From contig CAJNDS010000913.1 of assembly GCA_905221605.1 (NCBI GenBank), positions 516,836 to 580,835 of the forward strand: a stretch of 64,000 bases of DNA, read 5' to 3'. The notes beneath the pieces were generated by a model. That model did no database searches. It saw nothing but the letters and a program-made list of their open reading frames with translations, and was not told the origin of the DNA. A program made the position numbers and the translations under genes. Positions 27,401 to 33,845 of the stretch are shown piece after piece (within the stretch, counting starts at the first letter, position 1; each line of letters begins with the position of its first letter). Origin of the DNA: Symbiodinium natans. Its lineage: Eukaryota > Sar > Dinophyceae > Suessiales > Symbiodiniaceae.

Positions 27401-30272
27401 CTCCTCCTGCCAGGATCACGCTCACAGGCATGCTGTTGTCCCACTCCTCGCTGTCGTGAGGGCGCCTTAGAGGATGAGTAGCACCCGTGTCAGCTAAGGC
27501 AAGGGTGGCCATGGTTGTTTCCTTCCCGGCAGCAAGGTCCTGACTGATCTTGGCGACCCTAATCTTTACCTCTCCACTTTCACCTGCGCTCTTTGCCATC
27601 ACGACCTGCTGCGCTGCTTGCATCAGCCCATCAATCGTCCACACCGGTTCTCCCGGAGTTGCCATCGAGGTCTCCCCGGACGTTGTAGATGGCAGCGTCG
27701 TTGACGGTAGCGATCCCATGGTTCCTGCTGCAGTCGTAGTGGATGACGCCCCTGACACACTCCCGCTGGCCTGCATCTCGGCTACCTTTGGTGCTTGCTG
27801 TTGCTGGTTGCGTTCCGGGCCTTCTTCACGCTTGCCATGTCCTTTCTTGACGTTGTTCTTTGTCGGACATTCCCGTGCTCGGTGTCCCTCCGCTCCACAT
27901 GCTAGGCACTTCTTCAATCTCAGGTCCTTCGGGAATGCCCCCATGTCGTGCTTGAATGGACACCGCTCACCTCGCCGACAACCATTGGCCTTGGCGAAGA
28001 AGCGACAGAGCGTTTCCCCTGTGGTGTCCTTGCCCGTTGGCGATGCTGCTGTCGGCGTGTTGGCAGGGCTCCCTTGCTGCTGAGGTTGGGAGGTTGTAGT
28101 GGACCTAATCTTTGCCGTATTTTCCACGCCCGCTGTCGTAGCCAACTGCTCCACCTCCGCTTGCAGGTGTCGCTGGTAGTCCTGCACGTTGGTCAACGAA
28201 GGCTTGGCGTCCAAACGGAGTGACGTTCTCACCAGCTGTGTGCGGAACTGAACATCCGGGCTGGCGCTGATCACCCGCGACGAGGCCGTGTCCAGGCCCT
28301 TTGCCAGGACTGTAGGATCTGGGGTACTCATGCCCAGCTGTTGACACCGCCGTAGGTGTCGAGGCCAACTCCGCAGGATGTCCAGGACTTCGGTGACATT
28401 GTTGCCCACTGGGGGGTTCTGCAGTTGCATCAGGGTGTAACCCCGCTCCGAAGATCCTCCCGGTTGATACAGCACAAACAACCTGAAGACCAACTGCGTC
28501 ACCTCCTGGGTTGCCCTCCTTGCGATGAGGTCCGTTCGCACCTGATCCGGCACTGCGTTGAGGAGCAGCTGACACGCTCGAGCATTCACCCGGGTCCAAC
28601 GCCCTTTCACGGCGTAGTCAGCATTCACCGGCTGAATGGCCAGACGCTCAAGCTGAGTAGCCCCAAGCCATCTCCCATAGGCCTCCTCCACAGTGCGCAA
28701 CACCGCCTCCCACCATGCTCCACTATTTTCGCTCAGGTCCTTCATCCCGGTGGAGATCACTTCCATCCAGTCCTGGAACATCAGCGCCGACTCCTTTCCA
28801 CCTGGGGCTTCAAGAGCCAGCAAAGCCTGCAAACCCGGCTTGACATTCTCAGCTCCTCCTGGCGACGTTCCTCCATTAGGCCCCTGCATGCGTTGTTCTT
28901 GTAGTTCTTGAAGTTGACGCACTCCACGAGCGATGGCTTCAATCACCGGGGCGGAAGATAAGGTTGAACCTTCGGGCGGCGGAGAAGGTGTACGGCCCCT
29001 TGACCTCGCAAACAACGATCCAAGAAGCCCCTGGCCACCTGCAGATCCAATGTCTCCCGTGCTCCGGTGTGCATGTTGCCCTGCTACTTCACCCTCATGA
29101 AGCGTTTCTTGAGCCTGTCCAATCAAGCCCGACTTATAGCCCGACAGCCCAGCGTGGAGTTGCCCTCGAGATTCGTTAAAACCTTCTGCGGCACTATCAT
29201 GATCACCCCGTAGCCCTCCTGAACCTACCTGTTCATCACGTGGAAGGCCTATTATCTCTGGAATGTCCTCTGCTACCGACGTCAGGCTCCTCTGTTGTCC
29301 TGGACCTTGATGCTCAGCGCGTGGGTAACCTCGAGATTCAGGAAGAGCAGCTGCTGTGGCTGCATCATGATCACCCCGTAGCCCTCCTGAACCTACATGT
29401 TCGCTACGTGGAAGGCCTGGCGCAGGTGGACCATCCGCTCGAGGTAGTCCTAAATGCCCTCGCCATTCTTGATATCCTACACGGGGTTCTCGGCGATCAG
29501 TCTCATGCACTGACTTTGTTGCGACAGCGGGGCCCTTCGCGGTCTGCTGCCTCAGTTGGCCTTCCAGAAGGTTGTTCCGTTGCTCAGCCCATTCCAGCCG
29601 CTCCATTAGCGGGCCCAGCTGTCTCTGAACTTCCGCTTGCACCGCTTCTGCTGACAATCCACTCGACGATGCTGGGGGTGTGGTCGAAGGTCCCCCCATC
29701 CTTGGTCTCGGCGGTGTCGAGCCAACCGACGGCGCACTCTGGTGACGAGGAGGAGTAGCCATTGGACTCGGCACCAGCTCGCTGGCATTCATGGCTCCCA
29801 TAATCCTCGCCCCCACTCTTGACAGCCACGACCATCCTGCCGGCCATGCATCAATCTGAGACATTGGTCCCCACTGCACGGCCGACGATCGAGACCTTGG
29901 CGTGAAGTACTCTGCACCGGAATATCCAGCCGTCTCCGCGTGGGCAGCGTCAAAGTCCACAGAACAATTTGTTGGTTCTACCTGCCGATGCGCTGCCGCC
30001 ACTTGTGGACCCACGGCTGGCCTTCCGCCAGCATCATCTTCACTAACATCTGCAAGTCGCCCTGGTCCACTGGCCATCCCCGATCCCGAAGCTGGAACTT
30101 GTTGTTCATCGTCTCGAGGCGGCGGGGGGATCGGGCTCGAATTCGTAGCACCATACCCATTGGTATCATTGGTGCCATTCACCATAACAGCGGAGCTCCG
30201 CGCAGCTGAGCCTTGGACGCTCATAACCTGCTGTTCCAGGCTTGCATCCTGACTGTGCTGCTGGAGGGCCAT
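21405..30272 (-). CDS. Element 1 Gag-Pol polyprotein with methyltransferase-like and 2OG dioxygenase-like domains
   Basis: 2955 codons from the first in-frame ATG (30272, inside the 5' LTR); the ORF is open upstream without an ATG. Approximate domain positions in residues: Pro/Gln-rich gag with coiled coil (1-700); CCCH finger C-x8-C-x5-C-x3-H (755-775); CCHC knuckle (789-802); protease ADTGA (928); C5-cytosine-methyltransferase-like block with LFAG (1143), GGPPC (Cys 1203), LEQP (about 1276) and KPTTLGTN (about 1331); integrase HxxxxH-CxxC (1398-1415), Asp 1438, acidic insertion (about 1468-1571), Asp 1614, Glu 1650 (D-35-E); 2OG-Fe(II) dioxygenase-like block HxD (1922-1924), His 1992 and Arg about 2001; reverse transcriptase YVDD (2389); RNase H (about 2557-2687); membrane helix (about 2770-2800); YH...C...CxxC module (about 2917-2945). 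The viral-type enzymes look complete. The two DNA-modification assignments rest on motifs only. Confidence 0.9.
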   Translation of the reverse strand: MALQQHSQDASLEQQVMSVQGSAARSSAVMVNGTNDTNGYGATNSSPIPPPPRDDEQQVPASGSGMASGPGRLADVSEDDAGGRPAVGPQVAAAHRQVEPTNCSVDFDAAHAETAGYSGAEYFTPRSRSSAVQWGPMSQIDAWPAGWSWLSRVGARIMGAMNASELVPSPMATPPRHQSAPSVGSTPPRPRMGGPSTTPPASSSGLSAEAVQAEVQRQLGPLMERLEWAEQRNNLLEGQLRQQTAKGPAVATKSVHETDRREPRVGYQEWRGHLGLPRADGPPAPGLPRSEHVGSGGLRGDHDAATAAALPESRGYPRAEHQGPGQQRSLTSVAEDIPEIIGLPRDEQVGSGGLRGDHDSAAEGFNESRGQLHAGLSGYKSGLIGQAQETLHEGEVAGQHAHRSTGDIGSAGGQGLLGSLFARSRGRTPSPPPEGSTLSSAPVIEAIARGVRQLQELQEQRMQGPNGGTSPGGAENVKPGLQALLALEAPGGKESALMFQDWMEVISTGMKDLSENSGAWWEAVLRTVEEAYGRWLGATQLERLAIQPVNADYAVKGRWTRVNARACQLLLNAVPDQVRTDLIARRATQEVTQLVFRLFVLYQPGGSSERGYTLMQLQNPPVGNNVTEVLDILRSWPRHLRRCQQLGMSTPDPTVLAKGLDTASSRVISASPDVQFRTQLVRTSLRLDAKPSLTNVQDYQRHLQAEVEQLATTAGVENTAKIRSTTTSQPQQQGSPANTPTAASPTGKDTTGETLCRFFAKANGCRRGERCPFKHDMGAFPKDLRLKKCLACGAEGHRARECPTKNNVKKGHGKREEGPERNQQQQAPKVAEMQASGSVSGASSTTTAAGTMGSLPSTTLPSTTSGETSMATPGEPVWTIDGLMQAAQQVVMAKSAGESGEVKIRVAKISQDLAAGKETTMATLALADTGATHPLRRPHDSEEWDNSMPVSVILAGGEQATMRMNAAGTLLLGNTDNAGESSSNAIVPVGELVKTLGYKFEWGPASCHLVSPDGSIVRLTTAEGCPHLSEAKALEMIAKIEQKKLQQFDLNIKSMEARVQAVAARMDKSWFDYLSEACFGKPELERTAIAQAPFFEDVPQEALYGLHVDTENVSGWEILKKLTFLNRRQRRRLWQSKSWVVHLFAGSKKKEVFEWLNDGDRVLLELDIERSQSHDLLDMDMWRALSWAAAAGKIAAVIGGPPCRTFSRLRFRSPGPRPIRTRKHPYGWKELSSADHGLLVRDTRLFVRMLWLHAKATAGRLQSPGRRMTKAMVAFVLEQPQDPQGYLPQTHPHWEELPSFWDTELWKGYSEEAGLMEVHFEQGAYGHQTPKPTTLGTNMMALTALRGGKMEQSPKPYEGPSEALAEWAPGLCVAISLALREWLVRPALSTMTVAQWKEHVARGHLPPRRDCLYCNMYGASGRPHRRVSHPEMFALSSDLSGPHEHGLDHNARSPFYKPFKNLLVCKYRFPASFASGTWEETADDGEVAQGENPFSEGHQPDDDLADYVPTDLEEDEPRSGESKKNVLEGDSEREDDVVMDQKDAEDDGEDESGQGGGRGNPQMREGDTEPPQSAYLIFATPLCSGTSAEILEALQDVITYLRHHNLPVLRHHSDKASAFQGRAIRMYLKNQSIRVTTSEPGVPQSNGAIEQTVRWVKQRARTLLGAAKLPKKLWPQAAAAAASLQRAQTLGFLTKLVAPFGTRVMVKKRYYDKDEKEKVKGKDPFGAKWEEGRYVGLSDYVQGGHLIYHEGRGSFIHTTNVRAGLHDPGPPDGLLEADPCLPPSRRLTRKTTVTFEGEVPRVGKAAVDQEDDIQDRQRHEPGVVKVEQMMRGISMTTEKEIRAQRCLDNWDVDDAINLLVNEAEQEILKFGLFRHGGIVGFHKMTSERPAMTRVAAKVMTEMCPEAEFTSLYISARDERRLHRDLQNHPLTKNYAVVIQPPVSGGKLWIELQDGDAVQGPIIAATDGKGTYYGCAHTMKEREATMIDPFRRHWVMPWKGSRTVLVGYTVNTLGGLEEPEGEVLTDLGFVVPPVAMVLKPEEPAARLAQCERFQEESIEGEVVVEAGDDEVMFVSDWEEPAISWGANVAGDEDDIQEDVHWDIAIPLPTSSTTTQSGQPPNVMMVKIPGGEVPWEEGYMRKVEVNYTKGIEEVLQKLAKPLAVVHNVAQAEVLPVLEKWRKSIQKELDAVTHAIQRLVPGQEEYSRVMNLPGLQILPMKFVFTCKPPSEAPEKEGDPWYRRKARIVVCGNHAQDNENEVYTSGATAEVLRTAIAFASKMKWKIGVIDVTAAFLRTPIRNEPGFPVVAGSPPKLLLRLGLIKPGELWYFTHAFYGMKESPRLWSRFRDGEMTILTFTVDDQCYALKQGRIEDTWWTIRTITNEIAGLVIIYVDDFLICAELQIIEACARAIEEMWQTGGLQVIGKGMPVRFLGVEIEEIEGGFTMGQRAYIEELLRLHEISETALNRIPVPRDLANFEVDEAVVPNAQAIKEAQQYAGELLWVSQRTRPDVAFASSLVASLSTRDPDRVAMITERTLGFLQRTKHWTLTFAADCTELQGYADASFAPSGARSHQGVAIFLYGCPVMWKSGRQSTTSISTAECELGAELDGALALLSSGAMLEDLALGALSKRLWCDSTSAISISKGSSSWRTRHLRVKALWLQERLNAGDLELGHIEGRYQLADLLTKALTSSRIWELARLWGLGPRESEEEDGPTTQVALQASRARFRQDQAARVMTVMLWCMMVVRTSSRNVDDHEEPQPRRSLELDSDMASMLFLLLVIGGILAAWEVLKWLGYELVITWTPGAKERKMRRLKRLREATTLAIRDELRARKEKGQRDRDVDDEIARELGLPQRQEPERSATRKAEESPPAPPSSTWDVPPPPPPHPESRAARRSYTQYVPIPPANIFVIEDSDKYHAYTNCAGLRRLTKPLLYRQLCTFCKDRAQAERAIPLPG
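30219..30228 (-). promoter_or_regulatory. Element 1 primer-binding site (internal initiator-Met tRNA type)
   Basis: Directly after the 5' LTR the minus strand reads GGTTATGAGC, complementary to GCTCATAACC, the anticodon arm of a tRNA with anticodon CAU. Several copia elements prime from the inside of initiator Met tRNA, not from its 3' end. Only 10 bases match, so this is a candidate. The ATG in it (30224-30222) is in frame with the polyprotein. Confidence 0.55.
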
Positions 30273-30532
30273 GCTAATCTTCTCTGTATCGTTCCAGCCA
30301 GCAAATTGACCAGACACCCATGAAGCGGCACGGCACACGTTGGTTTTTCCGCTCAACAACAAGATCTGAAAGCTGTTTGCTTCACATGTGGTGTTGCTTC
30401 ATGCTATACAACTGTGCAACAACATCTGGCCCAAGGGTTTGTACATGTCTCGCAGCCTTCCCTTTAGCCATGTGATCGGGAGCGACGGGTTCAAATCATC
30501 ACTCCAAGAAATCTTCCCCCTACACATCCGCA
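30229..30532 (-). repeat. Element 1, 5' LTR (304 bp)
   Basis: Same length and sequence as the 3' LTR, followed outside by TATGG. It carries the U6-derived segment at 30266-30295. On the opposite (plus) strand it also has a tRNA-like box A (TGGCCCAAGGG, about 30427-30437) and box B (GGTTCAAATC, about 30488-30497) about 60 bp apart. The polyprotein ORF runs into this LTR, so translation may start within it. Confidence 0.95.
30266..30295 (-). ncRNA. U6 snRNA-derived segment inside the 5' LTR (fragment)
   Basis: Identical to the copy at 21109-21138. The GCATGG near its end provides the first in-frame ATG (30272-30270) of the polyprotein, with A at -3 and G at +4. GCTGG/CCAGC arms lie just outside the segment and could hold it as the loop of a stem. 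Confidence 0.85.
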
Positions 30533-30537
30533 TATGG

Positions 30538-31130
30538 ATTATATATATGTATATATATATATATATATGGTGCCCCCCCCCTCCCGGTACCTACCTTTTT
30601 TAAAGCTGGTATTGCTCAGGTTGGTCTCGTGGGGTTTGGGAGAGATAAAAAAATATATAATATAATATTAATGAGGCTCCTGGAGGGGGCAATTTCAAAT
30701 GCCCCTTGGATCCAAGATCCAAGATCCAAGATTCCCCAAAAAGTTTTTTTAGAATCGTGGATCTTGGATCTTGGATCCAGGACCACTTTAAAGTACTTTA
30801 AAGTGGCCCCTGGGGGCCCAAATCGTCTAAATGGTGCCCTTTACTTTGTCTCTCGGGGCCCCCGGGGGGCACTTTAAAGTACTTTAAAGTGCCCTCTGGG
30901 GGCCCAAATCGTCTAAGTACAAACGGTGTCCCTGTACTTTGTCTCCCGGGGCCCCCGGGGGCCACTTTAAAGTACTTTAAAGTGGCCCTGGATCCAAGAT
31001 CCAAGATCCAAGATTCCCCAAAAAGTTTTTTTTGGCATCTTGGATCTTGGATCTTGGATCCAGGGCCACTTTAATGTACTTTAAAGTATCCCCTGGGGGG
31101 CAATTCGTCTAAGGAGAGAGGCTCTGGGCG
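30538..31130. repeat. AT microsatellite and cluster of nested palindromes
   Basis: (AT)n continues to about 30568. From about 30705 to 31105 an inverted arrangement of GATCCAAGATCC/GGATCTTGGATC arms encloses A/T-run loops and alternates with a perfect 22-bp palindrome built on CACTTTAAAGT. That palindrome occurs near 30782, 30870 and 30964, with a diverged copy near 31066. GGGGGCCC and CGTCTAA spacers repeat between them. No coding potential. Confidence 0.8.
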
Positions 31131-32034
31131 CCATAATCCTCAAAATCATAAGACTAGGAAGTATTCGAGTGCATAGGGTGATGCGAAAAGTCATTTACAA
31201 TAAGTGTGGGGGACGTGAGAATACTGTGAGCAATTATCCTATCCCGCTCACCACCCTTAATGTTTCCCGCAGTCCAAAGCAACCGGGTATCAAGTCCGTA
31301 CTATTTGAATTTCACATTAAAGGGTCATACCCTAAAACGTTGTCATTTGGAAGTCGTTCAGCTTAACGTCTGATAAGAACCTGTTGGGCTTCAAATTCAT
31401 ATGTAAACCAAATTGCTAATAACAGCCTACACCTTAAGTGAACTTCCTCTGAGAAGTCTTCTGGCCTCGTTCGTAATATTAATAGAAAAAATGAATTCTA
31501 AGACTACCCTGTCCAATCCTCCTCTGGGCCTCGTTCGCATGTGGGTTGGCTTCGATGTTTAAATTTAAATTGCACACCTTCTGCAATCCTCTTACGGTGC
31601 CTGACAAAACAAGATGTCATTAGATCCTATATTCAGAGGTCACAGCCTGAAACCCCCTCATCTGGGCTTGCTTCGTAAGTTATTGAAAAAATGAGCTGAG
31701 AAAAGCAGGCCACGCACTAGGAAATTATCGTCTGGGCTCTGTTTGTGAGTAAACCGAATTTTAACAAGTACATTAACTGGCCACAGCCCAAGACATCCTT
31801 GGTATGGGAAATACATCTAGTTAACTTAGTTAACCGTATATTAAAGACCACACGGTATCACATCCTCCTCTGTCCCCCTATTCGCATAGAAATTTATTTG
31901 GAATTTTAAGTTCTAAGGCCACACCCTGAGACATTCTCATCCGAACTTCGTTTGTAATTCAACTTGATGGATTAGAACTTCAGAAAAATTAACCAACAAC
32001 ACTCGAAAAGGTAGGTCCCGGGAGGGGGGGGTAG
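31131..32034. repeat. Old degenerate tandem repeat, period about 100-115 bp (low certainty)
   Basis: Motifs of the type TCTGGGC-TCGTTYGTAAG and CCACA-CCCTGAGACATC recur near 31465, 31530, 31665, 31735, 31870 and 31945 with AT-rich sequence between. The copies have drifted too far for a clear consensus by eye. No gene in this stretch. Confidence 0.4.
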
Positions 32035-32035
32035 C

Positions 32036-32092
32036 ATATATATATATATATATGGAATATATATATATATATATATGGATTATATATCATGC
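32036..32092. repeat. AT microsatellite with ATGGAATAT interruptions
   Basis: Two (AT)n runs separated by ATGGAATAT and ending in ATGGATTATATAT. The same arrangement surrounds the insertion site of element 1 near 21020-21070 and 30533-30568. Confidence 0.9.
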
Positions 32093-32435
32093 ATTATGAT
32101 TAGTACATAAACTTCAAGCGCCTTGAAATTTTATTGAAGCAGTCTCGCGAGCCTTGACCCCAACTCAAAGCTGCTTTGGATTGAGAAACCTGGTAGCCAA
32201 GATGGTTGCTTTACCACGTGGCTGATCTTGTGTCTGTGTCTGCGTGTGTGTGTCACATTGGGGCTTGTCAAGGATTCTTTCAAGGAAGTCGCCTCTGAAC
32301 TCACATGATTCAGGGGGGGGGAGCAGCTTCCAGACTCCAGTCCCGTCATAAACAACAGAGCCTGGAGCTCCAAACCGCCCTACCGCGCCTCAAAGCACTC
32401 CTTTCAAAAGGCGAGTCCTGTTCAAAACAGCACCC

Positions 32436-32583
32436 TTCTTGGAGGTTCATGGTACCTATTAACCCAGTATAACTGTACTTATCACCCACTTACAGGCCCC
32501 TTAAGTGCCCTAATAGGGTTGTAAGAAAGTACAGCAATAAGTACAGTTATCATTGGTTAATAAGTACCCTGAACCTCCAAGAA
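32436..32583. mobile_element. MITE-like fold-back element of 148 bp
   Basis: The left arm starts TTCTTGGAGGTTCA and contains TATTAACC and ATAACTGTACTTAT. The right arm is its imperfect reverse complement, ending TGAACCTCCAAGAA. The arms are about 45 bp and the loop about 55 bp. No ORF; no clear target duplication. It lies inside the 11.7-kb host intron. Confidence 0.75.
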
Positions 32584-32718
32584 CTCTCCCGTGACTGCAC
32601 ATCCCAAAGGAAAACTGCCTGCTCAGGCATGGTCTTACACCCACCTCATATGAGGAAAGGGGCACACACAATTTACTCTCGATCTCTTGCAAACTGATAC
32701 TGTTGCGGCTGCAGGCAC

Positions 32719-32964
32719 GAAATTGAGAAGAGGTTATCGTCAACGGCGCCAAGGCGGAATTGGCCGATCTCGATAAACTGAAAGCCGAATCTGATTCCCT
32801 TCGACGGTCCGATGGGCCTGACATCAAGCGAGGGCCACTCCAACCTACCAAGGAGCTGCGCACACACGACAGTTGCCCAGGCTCCTGTGCCACGAACCCC
32901 ACAGTTGCCACATCTGAGGGTGGAGAGTGCCGTCGCTCTTGTAGACTTGGGCCGTCCAACCATC
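32719..32964 (-). CDS. Secreted nine-repeat protein, exons 3 and 4
   Basis: Exon 3 is 32964-32849 and exon 4 is 32817-32719. Exon 3 begins DGWTAQVYKSDGTLHP and completes repeat 1. Exon 4 begins in WPIGPSKGIRFG and carries repeat 2 as far as NLFSIS, where the 11.7-kb intron interrupts it. Read straight through, exon 3 runs into a stop (TAG) within the 31-nt gap; removing the gap gives APWPIGPSKGI, matching RPVGPPTGI of repeat 9. The alternative explanation for the gap is decay of the gene. Confidence 0.65.
32818..32848 (-). other. Candidate 31-nt GT-AG intron
   Basis: It begins GTAGGTTGG, ends TTGATGTCAG, and contains an in-frame stop. Both edges follow splice rules (TG|GTAGGT and CAG|GCCC) and the frame and repeat length are restored exactly. 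The length is far below that of usual introns, so a small insertion in a decaying gene remains possible. Confidence 0.5.
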
Positions 32965-33087
32965 CTGATGTGTAGATTCTGTGTTCAAGCACACCCTCAA
33001 ACTGCCTTGGCACGTGCTTGTGCAGCAGTGCTTACAATTGCTTACAATTGCTTACAATTGCTTACAATTGCTTACAAAGCCGAGATC
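32965..33087 (-). other. GA-AG intron of 123 nt with an AGGAT repeat at both borders
   Basis: The exon ends CACAAG, the intron starts GATCTCGG and ends CACATCAG, and the next exon starts GATGG. AGGAT is present at both edges. The join reads SISHKDGWTAQVY, the repeat consensus. Inside, the 10-mer CTTACAATTG is repeated about four times (33036-33077). Confidence 0.65.
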
Positions 33088-33845
33088 CTTGTGCGAGATC
33101 GAGAAGTGTGTTCCGTCGATGTCTGCCAAGCGCCAATCACCAAGCTGAATGAACCGATCTCCCATGGGAATGTCGTGGCACGCGCCCGCCACCGCATTCC
33201 GGGTGATGCTCGTTGTGACCTGCGCTGCTGGCGGGACCTGGTGGTCAGGCTCGGGGCTCCTCCCAGATTGCTGGCACCCGAGCTCCACCGCGCAGGGGGC
33301 GCCGTCGAAGCCCGGCGTCTTCAGCGGCGTCTCGCAGAAGATCTTCTCGGGCACCAGGACCTCAATCGCACTGGCCGAGAAGTCCAGGCTCAGGGAAGGG
33401 ATGAGGCCAGCCAGGAAGTCTCCGGCGGCGTTGGCGGCCGCATCGATCTCGGCCACCCAGTTGCCCGGATCTTCCCAGCCAGCACGGCGTCCTTGATGGC
33501 GGTCTGCAGCAGCGCGGTGTCGAACTCCCCCTGGAAAGTAACGGGCAAGGCGAAGGCCGAGATGCCGACGTCCGAGTAGACGTTCAGCGCCTGAGACATT
33601 GTTTGGGGGGAGGGCCTTTTCAAAATCGAAGCGCTGGGGAGGCTCATGACAGCACGTATGAACCGCGAGGGCAGGAAATCTAGGCTTCTGGCGGCTGCTC
33701 CGCACATCTGGAGCTGGTTCGGCTGAGAAGAGGCGCCGTCCAGGACTTGTGAGCTGCCAGCTTGGAAGCTTAACGTGCCCTCAGCTTTTGCTTCAGCATG
33801 GAACATGGGGTTGAAGGTAACCGGCACGCCGGGCATGGGCCAAAC
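33088..33845 (-). CDS. Secreted nine-repeat protein, exon 2, with a one-base frameshift
   Basis: Exon 2 starts after CTAAG|GTTTGG and encodes a Cys-poor, probably beta-rich segment followed by the start of repeat 1 (MGDRFIQLGDWRL...HFSISHK). The reading frame changes once, near 33473-33480: AIKDAVLAG is read in one frame and EDPGNWVAEIDAAANAAG in the next. The exon has 758 nt; one added base gives exactly 253 codons and lets every downstream splice phase agree. So one base is missing here, either as a real mutation that would disable this copy or as an assembly error at a GGG run. Confidence 0.65.

Larger units (their letters stand above)
21072..30532 (-). mobile_element. Element 1: complete Ty1/copia LTR retrotransposon with DNA-methylation-type domains
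   Basis: A 9461-bp element with two apparently identical 304-bp LTRs bounded by TG...CA, flanked by the 5-bp direct repeat TATGG (21067-21071 and 30533-30537). The pol order (integrase before reverse transcriptase) and the 5-bp duplication define Ty1/copia. The coding strand is minus, the same as the host gene. The primer-binding site is at 30219-30228, the polypurine tract at 21376-21385, and one uninterrupted ORF spans almost all of the interior. Identical LTRs, an intact ORF and an exact target duplication indicate a recent insertion and possibly a mobile copy. Confidence 0.95.
20973..32718 (-). other. Host intron of 11.7 kb carrying retrotransposon element 1
   Basis: The donor after LFSIS is GTGCCTG (32718-32717) and the acceptor is CTCGAG|G (20973). 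The join reads NLFSIS-HIYGWTVQAFRND, in phase and of the length expected for repeat 2. The intron holds element 1 (21072-30532), AT microsatellites, a cluster of palindromes, an old tandem repeat and a MITE-like fold-back. Without element 1 and one target copy it would be about 2.3 kb. Confidence 0.75.

Noticed and set aside
30229-30362. Polyprotein start upstream at a TTG codon (30362)
   Set aside because: The frame is open there but lacks an ATG; the first ATG is at 30272.
32812-33579. Plus-strand ORF of 255 codons
   Set aside because: Antisense to exons 2-4; it crosses the intron repeat CTTACAATTG and has no domain.
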